64,000 nt of DNA from Acidobacteriota bacterium (GTDB taxonomy: Bacteria; Acidobacteriota; Blastocatellia; Pyrinomonadales; Pyrinomonadaceae): positions 1 through 64,000 of the forward strand of contig QHXQ01000052.1 of the NCBI GenBank assembly GCA_003223935.1, given 5' to 3'. The notes beneath the pieces are model-generated. The model was not told the origin of the DNA and made no database searches. It worked only from the letters and a program-made list of their open reading frames with translations. Positions 17,365-26,009 of the stretch are shown piece by piece (position 1 is the stretch's first letter; the number at the start of each line of letters is the position of its first letter). Position numbers and translations under genes: made by a program.

Positions 17365-18162
17365 ATGACACGCATTCCCGCGCAAGTCTCCGCTCTGCTC
17401 CAAGAACTGACGACGCAACTGCCGTTAATTCTAGGTCGGAACTTGGTCGGCATCTATCTGTACGGCTCGCTCACGCAGCGTGCGTTCAATCCCAAGCGTA
17501 GCGACGTTGATTTGATTGTGGTGACGCGGCGCGACTTGAGCGCGGCGCAGTTCAAGCGACTCGACGCGTGGCTTGCACGCGCACGCGAGTCGAACGCTTG
17601 GGTTGAGCGCTTGCAAGGGTCGTTTCTGATCCGTGATGAGATTCTCACGATGAATGCGAAGGCGTGCCTTTATCAGTTTGGCGAACTCAAGCGGAGCGGG
17701 TCGGACGGCAATCCGATCATCTGGTTGAATGTGCTGCGGAGCGGCGTAGTGCTGTACGGCCCACAGCCTGAGTCGTTCGTGCCAGAGGTTACGCCGGAGA
17801 TTCTGTCTGCGGCTTTGGCGCGTGAGGTCGGTTATCTGCGCGCGGAGATAACAGAGCAGCCGCAGAGCGAATGGCGCGACATGCCATCGTATCGCGTATA
17901 TGCGGTGTTGACGTTGTGCCGGATTCTGTATTCATTCAGGCACGGCACGATTGTCTCGAAGCGACGCGCCGCCAAGTGGGCGCTCAAACATCTGCCCGCA
18001 AGATGGCATGAGATCATCTTGCAAGCACAGGCAAGCGATACTGGCGAGCGCGTCACAAGCATTTCTCTCTCTCGCATCGCGCAGTTTATTGACTTCGCCG
18101 AGGCGCAACTTCAGGCCGCGCCGATGGTCGTTAGACGGAAGCGCGCAAAGATTGGGCGATGA
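17365..18162 (+). CDS. AadA-like nucleotidyltransferase with DUF4111 domain
   Basis: 265 residues. The N-terminal polymerase-beta-type nucleotidyltransferase motif is complete: LVGIYLYGSLTQRAF followed by SDVDLIVV (GS then DxD, about residues 30-54). The C-terminal helical part (VYAVLTLCRILYSFRHGTIVSKRRAAKWALKHLP) matches DUF4111, as in aminoglycoside adenylyltransferases of the AadA/ANT(9) type. Substrate unknown; antibiotic adenylylation is possible but not shown. ATG at 17365. Its 3-prime end overlaps the convergent ypdA by 32 nt. Confidence 0.85.
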   Translation: MTRIPAQVSALLQELTTQLPLILGRNLVGIYLYGSLTQRAFNPKRSDVDLIVVTRRDLSAAQFKRLDAWLARARESNAWVERLQGSFLIRDEILTMNAKACLYQFGELKRSGSDGNPIIWLNVLRSGVVLYGPQPESFVPEVTPEILSAALAREVGYLRAEITEQPQSEWRDMPSYRVYAVLTLCRILYSFRHGTIVSKRRAAKWALKHLPARWHEIILQAQASDTGERVTSISLSRIAQFIDFAEAQLQAAPMVVRRKRAKIGR

Positions 18163-19126
18163 GAGGGACGATGCGGCGTGGGACTTCGATGGCTTGTTTG
18201 ATGTGGCGCGCGTGGGTGAAGTGACCGGCGACGTAGAGACCGGGCACACGGGTCTCGAAGGTGTCAGGGTCATAGACGGGCACTTGGTTTAAGCCGGCGG
18301 GGACAATCTCGACGCCCACTTCACGCAACAGCGTGAAGTCCGCGTCCGCGCCGATGAGGATGAAGACCGCGTCGTTCGCCAGCGTTACGCCCCGGCCGTC
18401 CTCTTGTTTGATCCGCACGGCATCCTCAGTGATCTCTTCAAGCTCTGTGAACAGCATGAGGCGCAGACGCCCGGCGGCGATGTGTGCTTCGAGCGGCCCG
18501 CGCACCCAAGGCTTGATCGCGTTCATCTTCGGGTCGCGATTCTCCCAATCCATACGCCAGATGGCGAACGTTGTGCGCGCGCCTTCGTCTGCGAGAAAGA
18601 GCGTCGCTTCGGCTGCGGAGTTGCCGCCGCCGACGACAAGCACGTCCTTGCGCACATACGGGTACGGCTCAGTAAAACGATGCTGCACCTTCGGCAAATC
18701 TTCGCCCGGCACATTAAGCCGTCTCGGATAGGCCATCGCGCCAAAGGCGACCAGCACACGCGCCGTCTGATAGACAGCCTTCGTCGTGTGTACGTTGAAG
18801 CCTTCCGGTTCGATAGGCTCAATGCGCGTCACAGGCTCTTCGGTGTTGATGCGCAAGCCCTCGCGCAAGGCGAACTGCACGTAGTAGGAGAGCAACTCTT
18901 CGCGCGTCGGCTTCTCGCGGCAAGGTTGCAGCGCGCCCGCGCGCAGTTCCAATTCGTTCGGCGTGGAAAAGACCGTGCGCCCGACCGGATATTGATAGAT
19001 CGTGTTGGCGATGAGACCCTGTTCGACGACCAAGTAGTTCAAGCCCTCACGCGCGGCCGCGTCCGCCGCCGACAAGCCGGCCGGCCCCGCGCCGATGATC
19101 AATAAATCCAAAGTCTCTGTAGCCAT
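18131..19126 (-). CDS. ypdA: YpdA-family NADPH-dependent bacillithiol disulfide reductase
   Basis: 331-residue FAD/NADPH flavoprotein of the YpdA (Bdr) type, which reduces bacillithiol disulfide in the cytoplasm. FAD site LLIIGAGPAGLSAADAA near the N-terminus, NADPH site VLVVGGGNSAAEATLFLAD around residue 165, and the C-terminal GLYVAGHFTHARHIKQAI. It lacks a thioredoxin-reductase CxxC, as expected for YpdA. ATG at 19124-19126 matches the family N-terminus; the frame is open 22 codons further but without support. bshC lies 7 kb away in this window, consistent with bacillithiol use. Confidence 0.9.
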   Translation of the reverse strand: MATETLDLLIIGAGPAGLSAADAAAREGLNYLVVEQGLIANTIYQYPVGRTVFSTPNELELRAGALQPCREKPTREELLSYYVQFALREGLRINTEEPVTRIEPIEPEGFNVHTTKAVYQTARVLVAFGAMAYPRRLNVPGEDLPKVQHRFTEPYPYVRKDVLVVGGGNSAAEATLFLADEGARTTFAIWRMDWENRDPKMNAIKPWVRGPLEAHIAAGRLRLMLFTELEEITEDAVRIKQEDGRGVTLANDAVFILIGADADFTLLREVGVEIVPAGLNQVPVYDPDTFETRVPGLYVAGHFTHARHIKQAIEVPRRIVPLIAQSLRASV

Positions 19127-19226
19127 GACGTATATCTGCGTGCCAACATCCTCGCATGAGGAGACGCGCGTCGGCAACCGTGCGGCGCACAACGTCGGGC
19201 TTTCAGTTGAGTGTGGAGTAAAAAAC

Positions 19227-19324
19227 GTTCACCGCCGCAGACGCAGAGAGCGCAAAGGGGGCGCAGAGAAATATTCAACTCTCTCTGCGTTAACTCCGCG
19301 CTCTCTGCGCTTCCGGCGGTGAAC
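19227..19324. repeat. Long imperfect inverted repeat between ypdA and the phosphoesterase gene
   Basis: Arms starting GTTCACCGCCG and ending CGGCGGTGAAC, each about 43 nt, pair through GCAGAGAGCGC-type stretches around an AATATT centre. It lies upstream of ypdA and downstream of the phosphoesterase stop. Looks like a dispersed palindromic element rather than a simple terminator. Confidence 0.7.
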
Positions 19325-19361
19325 CACAACGCACCAAACGCTCAACTGAAGGACTGATCGC

Positions 19362-20819
19362 TCAGAGCATCTCCGTGTGGTCTTCGTTGCCCGCTTCGTC
19401 AATGTAGCTGACGCTCATGTTCCCGCCGTTGAGCGTGAGCAGGGCGAAGCCGTGGATGCCGCGCTTGGGGCGTTTGGGGTCGCTCTGGCGTGCGACCCAT
19501 TCGACCTGCGGGCCGGCCAGCGGCGGCTTGGCGCTGGGGATGCTGTAAGGGAAGCAGCCGTGCCCGATGCAGCGCCCCTTCACGCCTTGATACTTTTGAT
19601 AGACGACGCACAGGTGTTCGTGGCCCCAGAACCAGTGCGGAATCTGGCCGGCTTGCAGGAAACCTTTGAGCCACTCGAACAGACGCTTCTCGCCTTCGAC
19701 CTCCGAAGGCAAGGCTTCGTAACCGGAATAGAGTTGATGATGCGACAGCAGGATGTTCGTCTTGTTCGAGCCGTCGTTTAAGAGCGCGCCCAGCCACTCG
19801 ATCTGATCCTGCGTCAAGTCGTGCTCGACGTAGCCCGTGTCCAAGCCGATCAGACGCCAGTTATCGTTTTCGAGACAGAAGTAGCTGGCATCCTGTTTGA
19901 ACTCCTTGAGCGTGATGTCGAAGTAGGCGTAGCCGCCGCTATACATCTCGTGATTGGAGTTGAGCGCGAAGGAACGCCCGCGCTCGTGCGCGCCGGGCCA
20001 GAACTTCAAGAAGCGGTCGCGCACTTCGCTCTCCACGCCCGCGTAATAGACGTCGCCCAGATGGATGACGATGTCGGGGTTGCGCTTCCTGACTTCGTTG
20101 GCGACGGCTTGCGCGTGGTCGTTGCCGCCGCCCCAGTCGGCTAACAGTGCGACCGTGACTTGGTTGTTCATCGCATAGCGAAAGTCTGTTAGTTCCTCAT
20201 GTCTGATGAACGGATGCTTGCCTTTGAAGGCGAGCTTCAGCTTCTCCGTAGCCCATTCCAGCCAGCCCGTATCGAGGTTGTCAAACTGTTCGCCGATAAA
20301 AAATTTGGCTTCGGCGGCCGCGCCCTTCTTCTTCGGCGGCTTCGGCCGGTAGAAGATATTTTTCGCCGCCATCTTACTCAGTTTCTTCTTCCGCACGCCT
20401 TTACCCTTAGCTGTGATCCCTTTCGCCTCCGCTGCTTCCACTATTGCACCCGTCTGATTATTGATGTGCTCATCCATCGCCGCTTGCAGGAGCGCGATGG
20501 TGCGGTCGCGTGGCGCGTACCAGACATCTTGCACGGCCGCGCCGACGAGACCCGTCGCAGCCTTCAATGCTTTCGCGCCCTGCGCGCCTTTCTTCGCGCT
20601 CTTCTTGACCGGCATGACGGGTTGCATCTGCGCCTGTTCGTAAGCGCGTTGGAGACGCTCGACGATCTGATCGCGCTCGACCTTTTGCGCGCCGGTGGTC
20701 TCTTTGATGGCCTTCTTTAGATCAGATGTCTTCACTTCCGGGTGGCGGGCGGCCAAGTTTCTGGCCGTGTCTCGGAGCAGCGCGAGGACGAAATCTTTAT
20801 CGCCTGTTATCTCGTTCAT
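19362..20819 (-). CDS. Calcineurin-like metallophosphoesterase with Lys-rich N-terminal region
   Basis: 485 residues, no signal peptide. Residues 1-170 are helical and Lys/Ala-rich (KKSAKKGAQGAKALKAA), function unknown. Residues 220-470 form a dimetal phosphoesterase: LLADWGGG (Asp228, variant of the first D-x-H motif), HLGDVYYAG (Asp256), NSNHE (Asn289-His290), LSHHQ (His360) and WGHEHL (His400, His402). Substrate unknown; relatives hydrolyse phosphomonoesters, diesters or nucleotides. ATG at 20817-20819 with GAGG 8 nt upstream. Last gene of the 19.4-24.6 kb cluster; 112 nt after the lipase gene. Confidence 0.88.
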   Translation of the reverse strand: MNEITGDKDFVLALLRDTARNLAARHPEVKTSDLKKAIKETTGAQKVERDQIVERLQRAYEQAQMQPVMPVKKSAKKGAQGAKALKAATGLVGAAVQDVWYAPRDRTIALLQAAMDEHINNQTGAIVEAAEAKGITAKGKGVRKKKLSKMAAKNIFYRPKPPKKKGAAAEAKFFIGEQFDNLDTGWLEWATEKLKLAFKGKHPFIRHEELTDFRYAMNNQVTVALLADWGGGNDHAQAVANEVRKRNPDIVIHLGDVYYAGVESEVRDRFLKFWPGAHERGRSFALNSNHEMYSGGYAYFDITLKEFKQDASYFCLENDNWRLIGLDTGYVEHDLTQDQIEWLGALLNDGSNKTNILLSHHQLYSGYEALPSEVEGEKRLFEWLKGFLQAGQIPHWFWGHEHLCVVYQKYQGVKGRCIGHGCFPYSIPSAKPPLAGPQVEWVARQSDPKRPKRGIHGFALLTLNGGNMSVSYIDEAGNEDHTEML

Positions 20820-20931
20820 GTCTTGTGCCTCGTTCGTGGTTGCGGAAATGTAAGAGCGTTCACAGCAGGTCGAGCGACTGTCCGTGCGTTCGGGCGCGCG
20901 GCTTCGTTGTCGCCCGCCGGCCGGAAATTCT

Positions 20932-21819
20932 TCAGAGGTTGCGGGCGATGTCCAGATAGACGTTCCTGATGCTCAACTCATAATCTTTAATCTTGCTGAG
21001 CAATGAAAGACTCAAGCCGCCCATGCGTTGCATCTCCTGCAAATCCCACCAACCGATCTCGTTGAGATGATCGGCCGGGACAGGGAACTGATGTTGCTTG
21101 ATGGGCTTGGTCGTGCCATCGTCACTACGGAGTTGCGCTTGCCACTGCTGCGAGGTGACGGGTACGAGGCCATCATTGTCGCCTTCGGCGTCGTGGATGA
21201 TCTGCCAAGGCTCTTGCAATGGACTGAAGACGGCGGCCTTCTCTTCGGCGCTCGCGTAAGTTTGATAGACCACTTCGTTCTTCGCTTCGGCATTCTGCGC
21301 CGTCTGGTTGAACTGCGCGCACGATTGTGTAGTCAAATCCTGCAAGCCAGCGATGTCGAGGACGTTTTTCAACGACTCGATCAGTACGCTGCCGCCGTTC
21401 TTGATGCCCCAATCGGCGAAGCTCGTGCCGTTGTGCGGCGTGCCGATGGTGGTGAGACTAGCGACCTTGCCGGCCATCTCTAAGTTCACGAGCATGTGGC
21501 GCGCGTCCAAGCCGCCCATGCTATGCGCGATGATGTGTACCTTCTCGCTCTGCTTGAGTGTTAGCGCCTTGTTCACTTCAGCGCGTAAATCCTCCGCGCG
21601 CTTGGTGACCGGCGCGGCGAAGCTGACGTTGGATTGATAGATGTCGAAGCCCTGATCGCGCAAGTGGCGGGCGATGCCTTTGAAGTAGTTCACGCCATCG
21701 GTCGGCAGGGTCAAGTCCAAGCCGAAGAGATTGGCTGTGTGGAGCAGGTGGGCCAGCAAAAAATCGAATCTGGCGATACCATGCGCAAGCACGATTGGAT
21801 AGTTACGATGATTGGCCAT
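20932..21819 (-). CDS. Triacylglycerol-lipase-like alpha/beta hydrolase
   Basis: 295 residues, similar to bacterial family I lipases. Oxyanion region PIVLAHGIARFD, nucleophile elbow IIAHSMGGLDARH (Ser near residue 99), acid in GDNDGLVPVTS and His in PADHLNEIG form a full catalytic set. No signal peptide is visible, although relatives are usually secreted, so it may act inside the cell or leave by another route. ATG at 21817-21819. Lies in the same direction as the phosphoesterase and peptidase genes, with about 200 nt upstream that contains no gene. Confidence 0.88.
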   Translation of the reverse strand: MANHRNYPIVLAHGIARFDFLLAHLLHTANLFGLDLTLPTDGVNYFKGIARHLRDQGFDIYQSNVSFAAPVTKRAEDLRAEVNKALTLKQSEKVHIIAHSMGGLDARHMLVNLEMAGKVASLTTIGTPHNGTSFADWGIKNGGSVLIESLKNVLDIAGLQDLTTQSCAQFNQTAQNAEAKNEVVYQTYASAEEKAAVFSPLQEPWQIIHDAEGDNDGLVPVTSQQWQAQLRSDDGTTKPIKQHQFPVPADHLNEIGWWDLQEMQRMGGLSLSLLSKIKDYELSIRNVYLDIARNL

Positions 21820-22017
21820 TGCTCAGCTTCTCGCTTTCTCGCCCTACAGGGCATGTCAGGGGCTGGCCCCTTTGGTTCGGAGGTTTGCCGCGTGGCGTGC
21901 GTTGCCTTGGCTCAAGTTACGCGGTTGCGAGGTTAAGAATTAACTTGGTGAAGCGCGCCGGACGACAGCACCTCTGCTTGTCTGCACGCTACGCACCAAA
22001 GTCTTGGCGGTCGCCAC

Positions 22018-22263
22018 TCACTGCACGTCCCAACTGGAGATGATCAAGGTGTGCTCCGTGAGTATGCCTTTGCAGTGGATCGTCTTGCCGACCAACCGCT
22101 CCAACACCGGATCGAAGAAAGGATTGCCGCCGCGCCGGCGCAGGACGTACGTGCCGTCTTTGGTGGCGAGGAACATAGCCTGCCGCTCGCTCTTTGAGCC
22201 GGTCGCGGTCTGATGCTTGATCACCTGTCCGGTCGTTTCAAGCGGTTGATAACCTACGGGCAC
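22018..22263 (-). CDS. Small protein of unknown function
   Basis: 81 residues with a mixed beta pattern (GTYVLRRRGGNPF, LVGKTIHCKGILTEHTLIISSW), compatible with a small OB- or SH3-like barrel. GTG start at 22261-22263, with AAGGAAAGG about 10 nt upstream. 38 nt after the C25 peptidase gene, so probably in the same transcript. No family recognised. Confidence 0.65.
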   Translation of the reverse strand: MPVGYQPLETTGQVIKHQTATGSKSERQAMFLATKDGTYVLRRRGGNPFFDPVLERLVGKTIHCKGILTEHTLIISSWDVQ

Positions 22264-22301
22264 GGACGGCGATCCTTTCCTTTAGCGCCGGATGAACGAT
22301 C

Positions 22302-24029
22302 CTACTTTGAGTGGCCTTCGCTGATGACTATATTACCGCCAACCTCCTTTGCCTCCAAGACGACAATCTTACGAATCGGATGTTTCTTCGCGCTCGTGCC
22401 GCCGTCCGCGCCCGCTTTGGTTGCGCCCTGTTTGGCCGCGCCTTTCTTGATCCCTTTCATGTTCGCGCTGGTGGACTGCGGCGTGCCGATAAAGACGTGA
22501 AAGGCTGTGGTCTCCGGCCTTTTCGCCGCCGCCACCTTCATGATCCCTTTGGCCATCGCATTCTGCGGCGCAATGTGCGCTTGTGCGGGGGCCTCGACGC
22601 GATAGGAGATGGTATCCACGTGTTGCAGGTTCAACTGGCGCGCGAGCTTCTGCAAAGAAGCGGCGACGTTCTTGGGCGGGGCAGTCTTTGTCTTCGTCAT
22701 CGCCGGCTGCATCCCTGCGAGCATCGTCCCCTTGGCGCGCAACGTCTGGCGGCGCTCGGCGCGCTCTGAGGCCGCCGCTTGATGGACGGCTTTTGAGTTG
22801 GCCGCGCTCTTTGCGCCGGCCGCCGCAACGCCCGTCGTCAAGTGGACGATCTTCGCCCCGACCGCGAGCTTGGAGGTCGGCGCGGCGACCGGCGTGATGG
22901 ATGGATCGCCGAAGAGATTAAATTGCGCGAGCGTCTTCTGGTTCTTCAGGTTCAAGGGCGTGGTCTTTTCGACGAACTTGTGTCTGGCTTCAAGGGCCGC
23001 GCGCCCCAGTGACGCGCCGCCCAAGACTCGCTGCAAGAAGTATTGACAGATCAGATCGGCTTGATCGTTGCCGGAGAAAGGGCCGTAGGCGGTCGTCGTG
23101 CTGCCGAAGAAGCCGTAAGCTTTTCTGTCCAGATAGGTGTTGCACATGCCCATCTGGTTGTTCTCCGCGCCCGAAGGATCGTATAGCTGCCCGCCGAAAC
23201 AGCACTCGACCGCCGCCACCGTGCCCTCGATGATGTTCTTCGGCAGCGCCACGAACGCCGCTTGATGCGAGACCGGCATCTCTTCATCGTCCGTGCTAGA
23301 TTGGCCGTAGAAGTCCGGGATCATGTCGCCGCCGTGACAGTTGATGAAATGTAACCGTCGGTTGATGAGCTTGGACGTCCACTTGTAACCTCTCGACGGC
23401 GAGGTTTGCAGGTCTGCGTCCGTGTTGAAGACTTTCTGCAAACTCTCGGAGGTCGAGTCGCGCCACTTCTCCGCGCTGATGCCGAGATAGTTTTGATAAT
23501 CCGTGCGCGGCCGCGATTTCCACTTGGTCGCGGTCTGCAACAGCCCGAGCAGATACTTGGGGTTGTTCGCGCCGGTCAGATCGGGCAAGCGACCGACGAC
23601 GCGCGTCGGGCCGGTGAAGTCGTTTACATCCTGACTGTAGGGCGCGTCGCAAGCGTAAGGCAGATCGCTATAGGCGAACTCGTCTGTGTCGCCGTCCGGG
23701 TTTGGCGTGTAGAGCGGATTCTTTACGTCCTGATGCGGCACGACATCAATCGCGCCGAGAATCATCAAGTAGTCGGGCACGAGCGCCTTATAGACGCCGT
23801 CAATGGCCCGCTTGTTCTGTTTGGGATCAGTGGCATCCTTAACGGGCGGCGCTTTCAGTTTCTTCATGCCGGCCTCGTCGTCCAACGCAATGAGCTTAGT
23901 GGTCAGCCCGCGCGCCTTGTCCGCCGCGATCAAAGCCTGCACCGCCGCTTGGATGGTCTTCACCCCAGCGGCTTCATACTTCTGCCTGAGCGCCGTCAGG
24001 TTCGTCACGATCACTTTATCAACAGGCAT
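22302..24029 (-). CDS. Gingipain-like (C25, clan CD) cysteine peptidase
   Basis: 575 residues. The N-terminal region (8-100) has a Rossmann-like pattern ending DYLMILGAIDVVPHQ. The catalytic core shows the clan CD dyad: His232 in LHFINCHGGDM and Cys276/277 in TVAAVECCFGG, followed by GFFGSTTTAYGP and AQFNLFGDPSITPV, all typical of C25/caspase-like folds. From about 385 the sequence is Lys/Ala-rich and low in complexity. No signal peptide or type IX sorting domain is seen, unlike secreted gingipains, so a cytoplasmic role is possible. ATG at 24027-24029 with AAGGAG 10 nt upstream; the frame upstream is not used. Second gene of the cluster. Confidence 0.82.
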   Translation of the reverse strand: MPVDKVIVTNLTALRQKYEAAGVKTIQAAVQALIAADKARGLTTKLIALDDEAGMKKLKAPPVKDATDPKQNKRAIDGVYKALVPDYLMILGAIDVVPHQDVKNPLYTPNPDGDTDEFAYSDLPYACDAPYSQDVNDFTGPTRVVGRLPDLTGANNPKYLLGLLQTATKWKSRPRTDYQNYLGISAEKWRDSTSESLQKVFNTDADLQTSPSRGYKWTSKLINRRLHFINCHGGDMIPDFYGQSSTDDEEMPVSHQAAFVALPKNIIEGTVAAVECCFGGQLYDPSGAENNQMGMCNTYLDRKAYGFFGSTTTAYGPFSGNDQADLICQYFLQRVLGGASLGRAALEARHKFVEKTTPLNLKNQKTLAQFNLFGDPSITPVAAPTSKLAVGAKIVHLTTGVAAAGAKSAANSKAVHQAAASERAERRQTLRAKGTMLAGMQPAMTKTKTAPPKNVAASLQKLARQLNLQHVDTISYRVEAPAQAHIAPQNAMAKGIMKVAAAKRPETTAFHVFIGTPQSTSANMKGIKKGAAKQGATKAGADGGTSAKKHPIRKIVVLEAKEVGGNIVISEGHSK

Positions 24030-24255
24030 CGTTCTTAACTCCTTAAAGCAAAATGTGGCTGGGGAGACGCACGTGAAGGCTGTGAGATACGGGCGCTTCA
24101 GGCGCTCACTGCCGACGCGGAAAGCGCGGGCAGTTAGAGACCAACAAGATCGCCGCAATTGACGATCTTGTTGGCCGCTTAGTTGACAACGAAAGCGGTG
24201 TACTCAAGCTAACGCGGGCGCGTTCAGGTAAGACTCAACGCCGCTCGTTGAAGAC

Positions 24256-24600
24256 TTACGGATTGCCGCCGCCCGCCGCGCCGCCACCGCCGCTGCTACT
24301 CTGTATGCACTGGAAGACACAGGCGGCGAAGCCGAGAGGGTCTTTCTTCGGGTTATGATCTTTGGCGCACTGAAGGCCGCAAAAAACCTTCGTCGCGCCG
24401 CCTAGGATCGAACCCAACCCAAACTTTTTCGCGTCCGCCGCGCTGACTTTCTGTGCGCCTTTGGCGACTTTCGGTTTGGGCAATGACTTGCCGGAATCTA
24501 CGGTCTGAAGCACGTCCAATCCGGCGTGATAGGCTTTCTCGCCACCATGAGCTTTCAGGATGTCGAGATATTCGGCTCTTTGTTTCGCGTTTAGGGGCAT
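24256..24600 (-). CDS. Small C-x3-C / C-x3-C protein, first gene of the protease cluster
   Basis: 114 residues. Residues 1-70 are helical and Lys-rich. Four cysteines fall as CGLQC (74-78) and CVFQC (94-98), spaced by 15 residues, the helical-hairpin pattern seen in CX3C-type disulfide peptides. A Gly-rich tail ends GGGNP. No signal peptide. ATG at 24598-24600 with AGGAG 8 nt upstream and a good promoter 49 nt upstream. It precedes the C25 peptidase by 226 nt. It might be a substrate or peptide precursor for that enzyme; this is inference only. Confidence 0.7.
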   Translation of the reverse strand: MPLNAKQRAEYLDILKAHGGEKAYHAGLDVLQTVDSGKSLPKPKVAKGAQKVSAADAKKFGLGSILGGATKVFCGLQCAKDHNPKKDPLGFAACVFQCIQSSSGGGGAAGGGNP

Positions 24601-24648
24601 GAGATTTCTCCTGAAGGGTAACTGAGGCTAAGAACTTAAAGCGTGCGA

Positions 24649-24677
24649 AGAGTATGACTGGACGAATAAGTTGTCAA
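24649..24677 (-). promoter_or_regulatory. Sigma70-type promoter of the protease cluster
   Basis: Minus-strand TTGACA (24672-24677), 17-nt spacer, TACTCT (24649-24654), about 49 nt upstream of the first gene (24600). Confidence 0.7.
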
Positions 24678-24969
24678 GCTCTTTGCTGAATACTATGCGA
24701 AGACGGGCGGAGAGTTTTACGAGCACCTGCGCCGCTCGCGCTGGCTTGCGCCGCAAGCTGTCTGCGCGCCAGAACGTTTTGCCTATGCCGTCGCAGGGCA
24801 ATTGCATATTTGTCATTGCTCTGTTCGCTAACTCTAAAAGCTTGCGGACGCTGCTTAAATAACTTTCTATTCGCTTATGCGCTTTCGCGGCAAAACATTT
24901 CATTGAGTTGCACCGAGCATGAATTCGGTTTGACTTCAACAGAAAGCCAGCGGCGATATGTGGTGTTGA
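24678..24969. other. Intergenic region between divergent units
   Basis: About 290 nt between the two divergent promoters. Open frames here are not supported. No RNA gene seen. Confidence 0.4.
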
Positions 24970-24999
24970 TTGCGTGCGCTGCGGCGCGGTCGTTATAAT
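24970..24999 (+). promoter_or_regulatory. Promoter of the aldolase-bshC unit
   Basis: TTGCGT (24970-24975), 18-nt spacer, perfect TATAAT (24994-24999). The predicted start point is about 25006, only a couple of nt before the TTG start at 25008, so the transcript may be leaderless. Confidence 0.7.
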
Positions 25000-25007
25000 G
25001 CCGACGC

Positions 25008-26009
25008 TTGACATCAACAAACGACACACCGCCAACGTCCATATCCGCCGCCCGTCTGCTTGAGCGACTGCGCGGCGTCTTGCTCCCATGTCCCACACCG
25101 TTCACAACGGGAGGCGAGTTTGACGCAGCCTCTCTACGTGGCAACATCGAACGCTGGCACGAGACAGGTATAACCGGCTACATCGCCCTTGGCTCGACGG
25201 GCGAGCGCGTGCATCTGGATGCGTGCGAATATCTGTCTGTGCTCGAAGCGGCGCGCGCGGTCGTGCCTGCGTCGCGTCTTTTGATCGCGGGCGCGGGGCA
25301 ACAGAGCGTGCGCCATTCAATAGGTGAGATCGAGCGCGCCGCCCATGCGGGCGCAGATGCGGTGCTCGTCATCACGCCGCACTTTTATCGTGGGGCGATG
25401 ACGCAAGCCGCGCTCATTGATTACTACACGGCGGTCGCCGATGCAGCGCCCGTGCCCGTCCTGCTCTACAGCATGCCTGAGTTGACCGGCATCCGCATAG
25501 AGCCAGAAACAATCGCCCAACTGAGCCAACACGAGAAGATCATCGGCGTCAAAGACAGCGCGGGCGACATCCTGAACTTTGCCGAGACGTTGCGCCTCGT
25601 GCCCCGTGATTTCGCCGTCCTGACCGGCAACGGGCCGCTGCTCTACGCGGCTTTAACGGCCGGCGCAACCGGCGCGATCCTCGCCGCCGCCTGCTGCGCG
25701 CCGCAACTCGCAGTCGAAATCTTCGCGGCCCTGAAGCGCGGCGCTCATGCACGTGCGCTCAAGTTGCAACGCGCCTTCACGCCGCTGGCGCGTGCCGTCA
25801 CCGTGCGCTACGGCATCGGCGGCTTGAAGTATGCGCTCGATCTGGCAGGCTACACGGGCGGCTCTGTGCGCGCGCCGCTCAGGATGCCTGCAACGGAAGC
25901 GCGCCGCGAGATTGCGCAACTCTTGAGCGATGCTCTACGTTATGCAGATACAGCCGCAGACTATGACGCGGTTGAGCCGGATAGTCTCAGCGCAGGAGCA
26001 AACGTGTGA
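25008..26009 (+). CDS. DapA-family aldolase/synthase (dihydrodipicolinate synthase-like)
   Basis: 333-residue class I aldolase of the DapA/NanA/KDG-aldolase family, a TIM barrel forming a Schiff base with pyruvate. GVLLPCPTPF opens the barrel, YIALGSTGERVHL is the carboxylate-binding loop, LLYSMPELTG carries the conserved Tyr, and IIGVKDSAGD carries the Schiff-base Lys. Substrate cannot be read from sequence: DapA, 4-hydroxy-2-oxoglutarate aldolase and others are possible. The start is TTG at 25008-25010, with no ribosome-binding site and a promoter just upstream. GTGA overlap with bshC means translational coupling. Confidence 0.87.
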   Translation: MTSTNDTPPTSISAARLLERLRGVLLPCPTPFTTGGEFDAASLRGNIERWHETGITGYIALGSTGERVHLDACEYLSVLEAARAVVPASRLLIAGAGQQSVRHSIGEIERAAHAGADAVLVITPHFYRGAMTQAALIDYYTAVADAAPVPVLLYSMPELTGIRIEPETIAQLSQHEKIIGVKDSAGDILNFAETLRLVPRDFAVLTGNGPLLYAALTAGATGAILAAACCAPQLAVEIFAALKRGAHARALKLQRAFTPLARAVTVRYGIGGLKYALDLAGYTGGSVRAPLRMPATEARREIAQLLSDALRYADTAADYDAVEPDSLSAGANV

